Shown here: positions 1 to 5,542 of the stretch, piece by piece
Numbering within the stretch: the stretch's first letter is position 1
Layout: each line of letters starts with the position of its first letter
From: an uncultured Verrucomicrobiota bacterium
GTDB taxonomy: Bacteria; Verrucomicrobiota; Verrucomicrobiia; Limisphaerales; UBA1096
Reading direction: 5' to 3'
NCBI GenBank assembly: GCA_913050205.1
Contig: CAJXAU010000120.1
Coordinates: forward strand, 1 to 5,860
Length of the DNA: 5,860 nt
Position numbers and translations under genes: made by a program
The notes under the pieces: generated by a model
Told to the model about the DNA's origin: nothing
Seen by the model: the letters and a program-made list of their open reading frames with translations, nothing else
Databases searched by the model: none

Positions 1-649
1 GACTCAGCTTGATGGAAAAACGGATGTCCCGACTCCGCAGCGCCTGCACCAGCGGATTGGGTTTCGAGAGTTTTAGCGAAGCGGCCTGTGTCACGCCGGC
101 ATCGAGCGCAAATGAAATCTGATGCGAAGTCGTGTCGGTGATTTCGCGCACGCCATTCCAACCCGCAACGTCGGCATCGCTAACCCGGATGAACTCACCC
201 CAGAGCAAGCCGTGCGGCCCGTCGGTCGTCAATGTCACCACGTTGTTGGTGACCACAATTCCGGAGACTCGAACCTCCGGGCGCAGGGACGCGGTGACCG
301 GACGGCCGGTCTCCAACGCAAGCAGCATCACGTCGTTGTCGGGGGCGGTAAAGAGGCCGGTTCCGATCACGGCGCCGTCGGCCTGGCGCAGGCCGGTTTC
401 ATTTTTGCCGGCCCGAAAAAAATAGCGGCGGCCCTTCTCTGTCGACACCGTCACGCCGGAGTCGGCATGCCTGCCCTGTTTCACCAGTTCATTCCCGAGC
501 ACCGGTTGGTCGGCGTAGTTCAGGAACACGAGGTCCGCCAACACCATCGCTACGATAATTAACAGGTAACTGCCACCGAGGACGCCCAACCCAATTAGGA
601 ACGGCTTGTCCGAACCGACCCGAAAACCCACTGGGCCACCACCGCTCAT
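1..649 (-). CDS. ABC transporter permease, molybdate/sulfate type (ModB-like), N-terminal part with extracytoplasmic insert
   Basis: Partial gene: the reading frame is open from the ATG at 649 to position 1 (216 codons) and runs out of the window. It is probably the inner-membrane permease of the importer whose binding protein lies just upstream. Residues 17-43 (PFLIGLGVLGG...ADLVFL) form one hydrophobic helix. Residues about 45-195 are hydrophilic and should lie outside the cytoplasmic membrane. Residues 199-216 (PLVQALRSRDIRFSIKLS) match the amphipathic stretch that precedes the conserved permease core in ModB/CysT-type proteins; the core itself is outside the window. The start codon overlaps the stop of the binding-protein gene as ATGA (646-649), so the two are very likely translationally coupled. 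A GGGAGG ribosome site lies 10 nt upstream. Ordinary ModB proteins lack the roughly 150-residue insert. The permease assignment rests on context and the final motif; substrate is not determined. Confidence 0.8.
   Translation of the reverse strand, partial: MSGGGPVGFRVGSDKPFLIGLGVLGGSYLLIIVAMVLADLVFLNYADQPVLGNELVKQGRHADSGVTVSTEKGRRYFFRAGKNETGLRQADGAVIGTGLFTAPDNDVMLLALETGRPVTASLRPEVRVSGIVVTNNVVTLTTDGPHGLLWGEFIRVSDADVAGWNGVREITDTTSHQISFALDAGVTQAASLKLSKPNPLVQALRSRDIRFSIKLS
77..259 (-). other. FCCH-like repeat unit within the permease insert
   Basis: Residues about 131-191 of the permease read V-VTLTTDGPHGLLWGEFIRV...GWNGVREITD...HQISFAL. This fits the pattern 'vvTvtT.aPHGL..G..V.isg....yNG...It.v.s...F.ya', a small beta-rich unit familiar from phage and extracellular proteins, where it usually occurs as stand-alone or tandem modules. 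The match was recognised by eye: PHGL, the following G-x(3)-V/I, the W/Y-NG and the closing aromatic are all present. The position between the first membrane helix and the permease core places it on the periplasmic side. A role in docking the two-domain binding protein is inference only. Confidence 0.45.
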
Positions 650-2199
650 TCTCTCTCGGCCTCCCATTGGAAGCCCAGTTGCTCAAATCGGCGGCGGGAG
701 GTGGCCGACGCAAGCCGAGTCATCAGGCGCTTGGCCAAGCGGGGGTACGGGGTGGTCTTGTTGGCGGCCACGTTTTGCACCGCTATGGCGTACTTCGGCT
801 GCAGCGGCACGAAATCAAAACGACCCTTGAGGTGCTGGACGTTGGCCTCGTAGACCAGTGCGACATCAAGTTGCTGCCCGGCCTCCATCGTCTGCACCAG
901 CGTGTGGGCGGTGTCCGCCATCATCACGATGTTGGGCTTGATCGTGTCGTACAGCCCAGTCTCACGGATGGCGTAATGGCTCATCGCGCCAAGCGTGCTC
1001 GCCTGTGGATCGGTCGTCCCCACTCGCAGGTCGCGCTTGGCCAAGTGCTCGAGCGACTCGACGTCGTGCGGATTGCCCTTGGCCACGAGCATGATAATGC
1101 GGGTGCTGGACAGCCGCATGTCGGGGCCAAACGGGTTGCCCATTTTTTGCTGCACCATGTCGAGGTACGACGCGTCGCAGGTCATGAACAGGTCCGGCAG
1201 CCCCTGATCGCCGGTCTGCATTTTGCCAACCAACGTCCCACAACCGGCATAAACGATGTCGATCTCGCAGCCCTCACGCTGTTTGAATTCGTTGATGGTT
1301 TTCTCGACCGCCTCGCGGTTCACCCCGCCGCAGTCCAGTCGCAGAGTCGGTTGAAGCGCCCACGCGTCGCCGGCGATCGGCTGATATTTGTGCGTGGAAA
1401 ACACCTCACCGCCTTTCGTCGGTGCCGCCAGATAACGGGAGAATTGCAGCGCAAGTGTCGGGCGTGTCGTCGTCGCGGTGACCGCCACGGAGATTTCAGC
1501 TTTGCTCGCCTCAAGCTCCGGCAACTCCACGACTTTCAGGCCAAACTGTCGCGCAACCGAATCCCAAATGAACGCCCCGTCTGTGCCGGCATTCTCCTTC
1601 ACCGCAAGCGCCGCCTCGGTGACGGTGGGAAAGGTGGCCGCCTTGGCCTCGTCGATCGCCGTCCAGTGACCGGACTTCTCTAGCATTCGCTTGGTCTTCC
1701 GCCCTACCCCGGCCAGCGGATCGCAAAGAACGATCGAGAGCTTTTGCTGCAACACGGCATCAACGTTCGCCGGCGGGTCTGTGATGTCAGGCTTCATCGC
1801 GAGCACGACTTTCCACGAGGCAACCTTCATCGACTCCGCCGTGAGGCCATCCGCCGCAGCGCGCTCGGTGTAAAGATAGTCTGCCGGGATGTAGACGTCC
1901 GCGCGGTCGATTCCGGATTCTCGATCCGTTTTCAGCTTGTTCGCCAACACACCGCTGCTCGCGTATTCCAGTGCAACGCTGACGCCGACCTCCTGTTCAA
2001 ATTTCCCGGCGATCTCCTCGACTGCTTTTTTAACACCGGCGGCGCAGTAGACCAACAGCTCACGGCTCTCACCCTGCCCCGGCTGTGGGGCATCATTGCG
2101 CATCATGAAAACCAGCAACACGACGACTGCGACGGTTGCCGCCAACAGCCAGATTCCGTTACCGCCTCGCTTACCGTACTGATGTGTGGAGTCTCCCAT
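646..2199 (-). CDS. Membrane-anchored tandem-domain solute-binding protein, molybdate/sulfate ABC transporter type (ModA-like)
   Basis: Extracytoplasmic binding protein of an ABC importer for an oxyanion such as molybdate or tungstate, 517 residues from the ATG at 2199. An in-frame TTG at 2205 would add two residues; neither has a clear ribosome site. Counting from that TTG, residues 19-35 (IWLLAATVAVVVLLVFM) form an uncleaved-looking anchor. No lipobox cysteine is present. Two homologous type-2 binding domains follow. Domain 1 is about 49-275 (LLVYCAAGVKKAVEEIAGKFE, then YASSGVLANKL, then ADVYIPADYLY). Domain 2 is about 286-515 (LRLDCGGVNREAVEKTINEF, YAGCGTLVGKM, PDLFMTCDASYLDMV). The two align over the AVE...F, Y-x-x-x-G-x-L and D-x(5)-D-x-x-Y positions, so this is an internal duplication of the usual ~250-residue ModA. 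The permease gene follows with a 4-base overlap. The gene diverges from the PhzF-family gene. Exact substrate is uncertain. Confidence 0.88.
   Translation of the reverse strand: MGDSTHQYGKRGGNGIWLLAATVAVVVLLVFMMRNDAPQPGQGESRELLVYCAAGVKKAVEEIAGKFEQEVGVSVALEYASSGVLANKLKTDRESGIDRADVYIPADYLYTERAAADGLTAESMKVASWKVVLAMKPDITDPPANVDAVLQQKLSIVLCDPLAGVGRKTKRMLEKSGHWTAIDEAKAATFPTVTEAALAVKENAGTDGAFIWDSVARQFGLKVVELPELEASKAEISVAVTATTTRPTLALQFSRYLAAPTKGGEVFSTHKYQPIAGDAWALQPTLRLDCGGVNREAVEKTINEFKQREGCEIDIVYAGCGTLVGKMQTGDQGLPDLFMTCDASYLDMVQQKMGNPFGPDMRLSSTRIIMLVAKGNPHDVESLEHLAKRDLRVGTTDPQASTLGAMSHYAIRETGLYDTIKPNIVMMADTAHTLVQTMEAGQQLDVALVYEANVQHLKGRFDFVPLQPKYAIAVQNVAANKTTPYPRLAKRLMTRLASATSRRRFEQLGFQWEAERE
660..665 (-). 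promoter_or_regulatory. Ribosome binding site of the permease gene
   Basis: Read on the minus strand, GGGAGG lies 10 nt before the ATG at 649, inside the 3' end of the binding-protein gene. Together with the ATGA overlap it supports this start for the permease. Confidence 0.5.
728..741. repeat. Iterated palindrome, perfect 14-bp copy
   Basis: CGCTTGGCCAAGCG, fully self-complementary, inside the binding-protein gene. It is read there as R-L-A-K-R near the C-terminus. Confidence 0.8.
1034..1047. repeat. Iterated palindrome, 10-bp core copy
   Basis: CGCTTGGCCAAGTG, inside the binding-protein gene, read as H-L-A-K-R. It is the exact reverse complement of the copy at 2452-2465 over all 14 bases. 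Confidence 0.75.
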
Positions 2200-2293
2200 G
2201 GCCAATCAAACGCAGCAGACCATGCCGCCGGTCTCACATGGAAACAAGTTTGCAAAGGCTTGCCAAACGGGACGGCAACCGGAAGATCGCCCC
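2200..2293. promoter_or_regulatory. Divergent intergenic region between importer and PhzF-family gene
   Basis: This 94 bp stretch must carry the promoter of the importer operon and probably that of the PhzF-family gene. I see no convincing -35/-10 pair on either strand. It contains an imperfect inverted repeat, GTTTG-n11-CAAAC (2248-2268), that could be an operator. Its right half, GGCTTGCCAAAC, resembles the iterated palindrome with one G missing. Confidence 0.35.
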
Positions 2294-3109
2294 ATGTCGG
2301 AAAGTGCGCCCATTCCATTTTTGCAAATTGACTCGTTCACCCGTGAACCGTTCAGCGGCAATCCGGCCGCGGTTTGCCTGCTCGATGCGGCGCCTTCGGC
2401 TGACTGGATGCAGCATGTTGCCACCGAAATGAACCTGTCCGAGACGGCGTTCACTTGGCCAAGCGCCGGCGCGTTTGGCCTGCGGTGGTTCACCCCGGTG
2501 GCCGAAGTCGACTTGTGCGGTCATGCCACGCTGGCCGCCGCCCATGCACTTTGGGAAACCGATCGCTTGGCCAGGGGCGAGTCGGCAGAATTCGACACCC
2601 GCAGCGGCCGACTGACTGCAAGCCGGGCGGGCGATGCCATCCGGATGAATTTCCCGGCGGAACCGGCCGAGGCCTGCGATCCGGGCGACTTGGCCAACGC
2701 GCTTGGCTCAGAGATCGTCTGGTGCGGCCAAAACCGGATGGACTTCATTGTACAGCTCCCCAGTGCCTCAGCGGTTCGCGAGTGCGCACCGAACCTTCCG
2801 CGCTTGGCCAAGCTTGAGACTCGGGGCGTCATCGTCACCGCTGGCTCCGACCAAAACGATGCTGACTTTGTCTCCCGTTTTTTCTGCCCGGGACTGGGCA
2901 TCGATGAGGATCCGGTGACCGGCTCGGCGCACTGTTGCCTTGCGCCGTTCTGGGCGGAACGGCTCGGAAAAACCACGTTCACCGGGCATCAAGTCTCGCG
3001 TCGGGGCGGAGTGGTCAATTGCGAGCTTGCCGGCGAACGGGTGCTGCTTGGTGGCCATGCCGTGACGGTTCTCTCGGGCCAGGTGCTGGCTACGCCAACC
3101 GGGGCTTGA
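2294..3109 (+). CDS. PhzF-family isomerase/epimerase (YddE-like)
   Basis: Predicted cytosolic PhzF-fold isomerase of 271 residues, the usual family length, built of two similar halves with the active site between them. Family landmarks are intact: DSFTREPFSGNPAAV (13-27), the general acid/base glutamate in NLSETAF (E50), FTPVAEVDLCGHATLA (66-81, H77) and GIDEDPVTGSAH (202-213, D206). E50, H77 and D206 correspond to the catalytic E45, H74 and D208 described for Pseudomonas PhzF. Characterised members isomerise trans-2,3-dihydro-3-hydroxyanthranilate in phenazine synthesis, but most have unknown substrates and no other phenazine gene is seen here, so the reaction is undetermined. The ATG at 2294 was chosen because the fold begins a few residues later and GGAAG lies 8 nt upstream. 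The frame is open back to a GTG at 2186, but that extension overlaps the divergent gene and looks non-coding. The ATP-grasp-like gene follows after 36 bp. Confidence 0.93.
   Translation: MSESAPIPFLQIDSFTREPFSGNPAAVCLLDAAPSADWMQHVATEMNLSETAFTWPSAGAFGLRWFTPVAEVDLCGHATLAAAHALWETDRLARGESAEFDTRSGRLTASRAGDAIRMNFPAEPAEACDPGDLANALGSEIVWCGQNRMDFIVQLPSASAVRECAPNLPRLAKLETRGVIVTAGSDQNDADFVSRFFCPGLGIDEDPVTGSAHCCLAPFWAERLGKTTFTGHQVSRRGGVVNCELAGERVLLGGHAVTVLSGQVLATPTGA
2452..2465. repeat. Iterated palindrome, 10-bp core copy
   Basis: CACTTGGCCAAGCG in the PhzF-family gene, read as T-W-P-S, a different frame from the copies in the binding-protein gene. Confidence 0.75.
2564..2577. repeat. Iterated palindrome, degenerate copy
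   Basis: CGCTTGGCCAGGGG in the PhzF-family gene: the left nine bases plus CA match, the right arm has diverged. Confidence 0.4.
2687..2700. repeat. Iterated palindrome, 8-bp core copy
   Basis: GACTTGGCCAACGC in the PhzF-family gene. TTGGCCAA is intact; the right flank has C instead of G. It is read as D-L-A-N, and the next bases (CGCTTGGC) form a further half-copy. Confidence 0.55.
2801..2814. repeat. Iterated palindrome, 12-bp copy
   Basis: CGCTTGGCCAAGCT in the PhzF-family gene, read as R-L-A-K-L. It is identical over 17 bases (CGCTTGGCCAAGCTTGA) to the copy that ends the ATP-grasp-like gene at 4464-4480, although the frame differs. Confidence 0.75.
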
Positions 3110-3145
3110 CCCGCCACCGGCCGAGGCTCACGTTCCTGCGTCCTG

Positions 3146-4480
3146 ATGGGAAACGACACCCAGACTGATCCGGGGCAAATCGCCCGGCACGTGCAGCAAA
3201 GCCTACCCGCCGACGGCCTGTTTGCTGGACACCAATGGCGCGTGGCCACGCGGCCATTACCGCTGGACAAAAAGATCATCAAGCAACTCGAGAAACTCGG
3301 GCGTATCCTGCTCAAGTTTTATAAGGCGACGAACATGATTTACCGGTGGAGCACCGAAGAGCGACTGCCGGCTTGGCCTGCCGAGTGGCTGGAGCGAGGG
3401 AAGCCACAGTCGATTATCGACCTCCAGCGGCACAAGGCGTTTCGACCCGACCTGCCCCGGGTGATCCGTCCGGACATCCTGCTGACCGAGGACGGCCTAA
3501 AGATCACGGAACTGGACAGCGTCCCAGGCGGCATCGGGCTGACCGCCTGGCTCAACCGAACCTACGCCGAAGCCGGAGCCGAAGTGCTCGGCGGCTCAAC
3601 CGGCATGCTCGACGGGTTCGCGGGGATTTTTGGTGACGCGGAAAAGGTGCGTCTGATTGTGTCGGAGGAATCCGCCACCTACCGCCCGGAGATGGAGTGG
3701 CTGGCCGGGCAGATTGCGCCGGAACGCATGAGCGTCCACGGGCAGGATTTCACCGGCTTCACGGAAGGCGACGCGGTTTACCGGTTCTTCGAGTTGTTTG
3801 ACCTGCCCAACATCCCCGCGGCCGGGGAACTGTTTCAACGCGCCACCGCAAAGGCGCTCACTCTCACTGCTCCGCCGAAATCGTTCCTCGAGGAGAAAAT
3901 GACTTTCGCGTTGTTCCATAACCGCAACCTCGCGGAGGCGTGGCGACAACAGCTGGGCGAAAGCTTCCAGCGCACGCTCGAGGCGTTGCTGCCACAGACG
4001 TGGGTGGTCGATCCCGCGCCGTTGCCACCGCACGCGGCCTACCCAGGGCTCGACCTCACAAGTTGGGAGCAACTCAAGGAGCTTTCGCAAAAGGATCGCA
4101 ATTTAATCCTCAAGATTTCCGGTTTCAGCGAACAGGCCTGGGGGGCGCGTGGCGTCTGGCTGGGGAGCGACCTGCCACGCGACGAGTGGGCGGGGGCGGT
4201 CGACGAGGCGCTGGCCGGGTTCGAGCAATCACCCCGTATTCTGCAGCGATACCACCGGCCAAGCCGGGTGGACGCTGAGTGGTACGACTTTGCGCTTGGC
4301 CAAGCGCAGCCGATGCAGGGCCGCGTGAGGCTTTGCCCATACTACTTCGTCCACGGCGACTGGGATCAGGCGCGGGCAACGCTTGGCGGCGTGCTAGCCA
4401 CGATCTGCCCGGCGGACAAGAAGATCATTCACGGCATGAGCGAGGCAATCCTCGCACCGTGTACGCTTGGCCAAGCTTGA
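3146..4480 (+). CDS. ATP-grasp-like protein of unknown substrate (resembles circularly permuted / glutathionylspermidine synthase-type ATP-grasp)
   Basis: Soluble protein of 444 residues, no signal peptide or membrane segment. I do not recognise an experimentally named family. Several segments look like an ATP-grasp ligase: KITELDSVPGGIGL (119-132) resembles the substrate-side 'E-x-N/D-x-x-PGG' segment; PPKSFLEEKMTFALFHNR (243-260) resembles the 'PP...L.sNK' helix; LILKISGFSEQAWGARGV (320-337) resembles the nucleotide-binding lysine strand and glycine loop; ILQRYHRPS (365-373) the hinge 'Q-x-x-x' strand; and GRVRLCPYYFV with ATLGGVLATI (392-420) the metal-binding R...GG strands. If so, it joins a carboxylate to an amine using ATP. 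It starts 36 bp after the PhzF-family stop, so the two are probably cotranscribed and may act on related small molecules. The next in-frame Met is residue 64, so the 3146 start is favoured although no clear ribosome site precedes it. Its last four residues (TLGQA tail) and stop are written by a copy of the iterated palindrome. Confidence 0.75.
   Translation: MGNDTQTDPGQIARHVQQSLPADGLFAGHQWRVATRPLPLDKKIIKQLEKLGRILLKFYKATNMIYRWSTEERLPAWPAEWLERGKPQSIIDLQRHKAFRPDLPRVIRPDILLTEDGLKITELDSVPGGIGLTAWLNRTYAEAGAEVLGGSTGMLDGFAGIFGDAEKVRLIVSEESATYRPEMEWLAGQIAPERMSVHGQDFTGFTEGDAVYRFFELFDLPNIPAAGELFQRATAKALTLTAPPKSFLEEKMTFALFHNRNLAEAWRQQLGESFQRTLEALLPQTWVVDPAPLPPHAAYPGLDLTSWEQLKELSQKDRNLILKISGFSEQAWGARGVWLGSDLPRDEWAGAVDEALAGFEQSPRILQRYHRPSRVDAEWYDFALGQAQPMQGRVRLCPYYFVHGDWDQARATLGGVLATICPADKKIIHGMSEAILAPCTLGQA
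4292..4307. repeat. Iterated palindrome, perfect 16-bp copy
   Basis: GCGCTTGGCCAAGCGC, the longest perfect copy in the window, inside the ATP-grasp-like gene and read as A-L-G-Q-A. Confidence 0.8.
4464..4477. repeat. Iterated palindrome at the stop codon of the ATP-grasp-like gene
   Basis: CGCTTGGCCAAGCT, encoding the final T-L-G-Q-A and giving the first T of the TGA stop at 4478-4480. Confidence 0.75.
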
Positions 4481-4484
4481 TCGC

Positions 4485-4513
4485 TTGACAATGCGTCTGG
4501 CCAAGCGAACTCT
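4485..4513 (+). promoter_or_regulatory. Candidate promoter of the lipoprotein gene
   Basis: A perfect TTGACA (4485-4490) lies in the short gap before the lipoprotein gene, followed after 17 bp by AACTCT, which is a poor match to a -10 box. The spacer is mostly an imperfect copy of the iterated palindrome (4494-4507), which would place a protein bound there on top of the promoter. A start about 7 bp past the -10 would leave almost no leader before the ATG at 4522, consistent with the lack of a ribosome site. Confidence 0.25.
4494..4507. repeat. Iterated palindrome, degenerate intergenic copy
   Basis: CGTCTGGCCAAGCG: right arm TGGCCAAGCG intact, left arm changed. With the copy at 4464 it makes a 10-bp inverted pair (CGCTTGGCCA / TGGCCAAGCG) that could fold into a hairpin across the gene boundary. 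No T-run follows. Confidence 0.55.
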
Positions 4514-4521
4514 ACGCGCGC

Positions 4522-4812
4522 ATGAATTTGGTATCGAAGTGCATCACCCTGGCCGTCATCACGCTGTGCCTCGTCGGCTGCGCCAGTAAAAAGGAGCTGC
4601 GCCGCCTTGAGGCATCGTATCAGGCACAGCTCGCGGAATACACGGAACAGCTCAAGGCCGGAACTCTGACCAAGGCCGAACACGACCAAAAAGTCACCGT
4701 TCTCAACTCGCGCTACGGCAATCGCCGCGCCCAGTTGGAGCGGGAGATTTATGGAACCGGCGTCCCGCCAAGCCGCCCCTCGGTGCTACCCAATCCCGGC
4801 CGCCGTTACTAG
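4522..4812 (+). CDS. Small coiled-coil lipoprotein
   Basis: 96-residue predicted lipoprotein. Residues 1-20 are a signal peptide with a charged start, a hydrophobic core (ITLAVITLCL) and a lipobox L17-V-G-C20, so Cys20 should be lipidated after cleavage. The mature part, about 23-77, is charged and heptad-like (KKELRRLEASYQAQLAEYTEQLKAG...), predicted helical or coiled coil. The tail (VPPSRPSVLPNPGRRY) is proline-rich and probably extended. Position +2 after the cysteine is Ser (C-A-S-K), which in Enterobacteria would not act as an inner-membrane retention signal, but sorting in this lineage is unknown. It follows the ATP-grasp-like gene by 41 bp and may have its own promoter. No family name can be given; a short envelope-associated structural or spacer role is a guess. 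Confidence 0.85.
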   Translation: MNLVSKCITLAVITLCLVGCASKKELRRLEASYQAQLAEYTEQLKAGTLTKAEHDQKVTVLNSRYGNRRAQLEREIYGTGVPPSRPSVLPNPGRRY

Positions 4813-4822
4813 CTTGGGGAAC

Positions 4823-4843
4823 GCGCCGTCAATGGCGCTTTTT
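4823..4843 (+). terminator. Candidate rho-independent terminator
   Basis: GCGCC (4823-4827), a 6-base loop, GGCGC (4834-4838) and then five T (4839-4843), 11 bp after the lipoprotein stop codon. The stem is only 5 bp but entirely G-C. It overlaps the last codons of the opposing prepilin-like gene and would end plus-strand transcription between the convergent genes. On the minus strand the A-run precedes the hairpin, so it should not terminate that transcript. Confidence 0.5.
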
Positions 4844-5542
4844 CGAGAGGCGAAACAGCTCAACCGGGGCACGTTTTTTCAGCAACTCCGCGTGACCGTC
4901 GAAGTAGTTTGAGTTCGCTGTCCCAAAATCTTTTCGCGATGTGCTGTCGGACATGTAGAATGAACTTTTCTCGTTCCCTCCGCCGTGACGATACAGCACG
5001 TTGCCACCTCCCATCGGTGAGCCGTTGTCATTCTCATCAGGATAAAGCGCGGCGTTGAAGCCATCGATGTCCGCCGCGAGAATCGTCCCGGACGGGGATT
5101 TCACCTGGGACATCTTGAAAGTCTTGTACTCTCCTTGAAAAACGTAATTCATGGCGTAGGTGTAGTCGTCCCGCCAATCATTAAGTTTCTTTCGCTTAAC
5201 ACTGCCTGGACAAATAAACACACCTTTTCCCAATTCTTTAACTTCCTTGCCCAAGTATGGTTGAATGACTCGATACCAAAGACTCTTCTGCCAAACTCCT
5301 CTTTCGTTCAAAAATTTTGGTTCAAATGGCGGCCAACACCTTGGGATCTCGTTTGTGTCCTGTTCATAAAGCACCATCGCAAGACCGATCTGCTTCACGT
5401 TGCTCAGGCATTTCATCTCCACAGCCTTGGATTTCGCCTTGGCCAACGCCGGCAGTAACAGGCCGGCAAGGATCGCGATGATCGCGATGACCACCAGTAA
5501 CTCGATTAGGGTAAACCCCTTGTTGTCTCTATTTGTTTTCAT
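4829..5542 (-). CDS. Type II secretion/pilin-like protein with prepilin N-terminal methylation domain and C-terminal DGH motif
   Basis: 237 residues. The N-terminus has a short basic leader ending in G9, then FTLIE with Glu at mature position 5, and the hydrophobic helix [20 protein letters not shown]: a class III prepilin signal processed by a PilD-type peptidase. Next comes the usual KAKSKA...[20 protein letters not shown] segment of Verrucomicrobia/Planctomycetes pseudopilin-like proteins. The C-terminal globular part has Cys45 and Cys111, [10 protein letters not shown] (152-161), YRHGGG (184-189) and [10 protein letters not shown] (212-221), the 'H...DGH' signature of this superfamily. 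These proteins exist in large paralogous sets; individual roles (pseudopilin, surface or secretion-linked) are mostly unknown. The ATG at 5542 is chosen because it gives the standard short leader; an upstream start at 5578 would give an atypical one. There is no ribosome site, and the start overlaps the epimerase stop by 14 bp. Codons 60-130 are distinctly A+T-rich compared with the rest of the window. Confidence 0.93.
   Translation of the reverse strand: MKTNRDNKGFTLIELLVVIAIIAILAGLLLPALAKAKSKAVEMKCLSNVKQIGLAMVLYEQDTNEIPRCWPPFEPKFLNERGVWQKSLWYRVIQPYLGKEVKELGKGVFICPGSVKRKKLNDWRDDYTYAMNYVFQGEYKTFKMSQVKSPSGTILAADIDGFNAALYPDENDNGSPMGGGNVLYRHGGGNEKSSFYMSDSTSRKDFGTANSNYFDGHAELLKKRAPVELFRLSKKRH
5436..5449. 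repeat. TTGGCCAA 8-mer in the prepilin-like gene
   Basis: GCCTTGGCCAACGC. The 8-mer core is intact but the flanks do not match the consensus. Here the bases are dictated by the conserved P-A-L-A-K-A segment, so this copy may be coincidental. Confidence 0.3.

Noticed and set aside
122..562. Plus-strand open frame of 146 codons near the left edge
   Set aside because: It is antisense to the permease frame, which is open to the window edge, begins with an ATGA overlap and contains recognisable motifs.
667..1683. Long plus-strand open frame of 338 codons
   Set aside because: It lies entirely antisense to the binding-protein gene, whose domains are clear. Its translation is rich in Arg/His/Val/Gly with no family motif, typical of the opposite strand of G+C-rich coding DNA.
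2186..2293. N-terminal extension of the PhzF-family protein from a GTG at 2186
   Set aside because: The extra 36 residues precede the conserved start of the fold, overlap the start of the divergent binding-protein gene, and have no ribosome site.
3596..4090. Minus-strand open frame of 164 codons
   Set aside because: It is a shadow of the ATP-grasp-like gene; the protein has no motif, start context or coding character of its own.
5470..5490. Direct repeat of GATCGCGATG
   Set aside because: It is the coding consequence of the I-A-I-I-A-I stretch in the prepilin helix, not an independent repeat.
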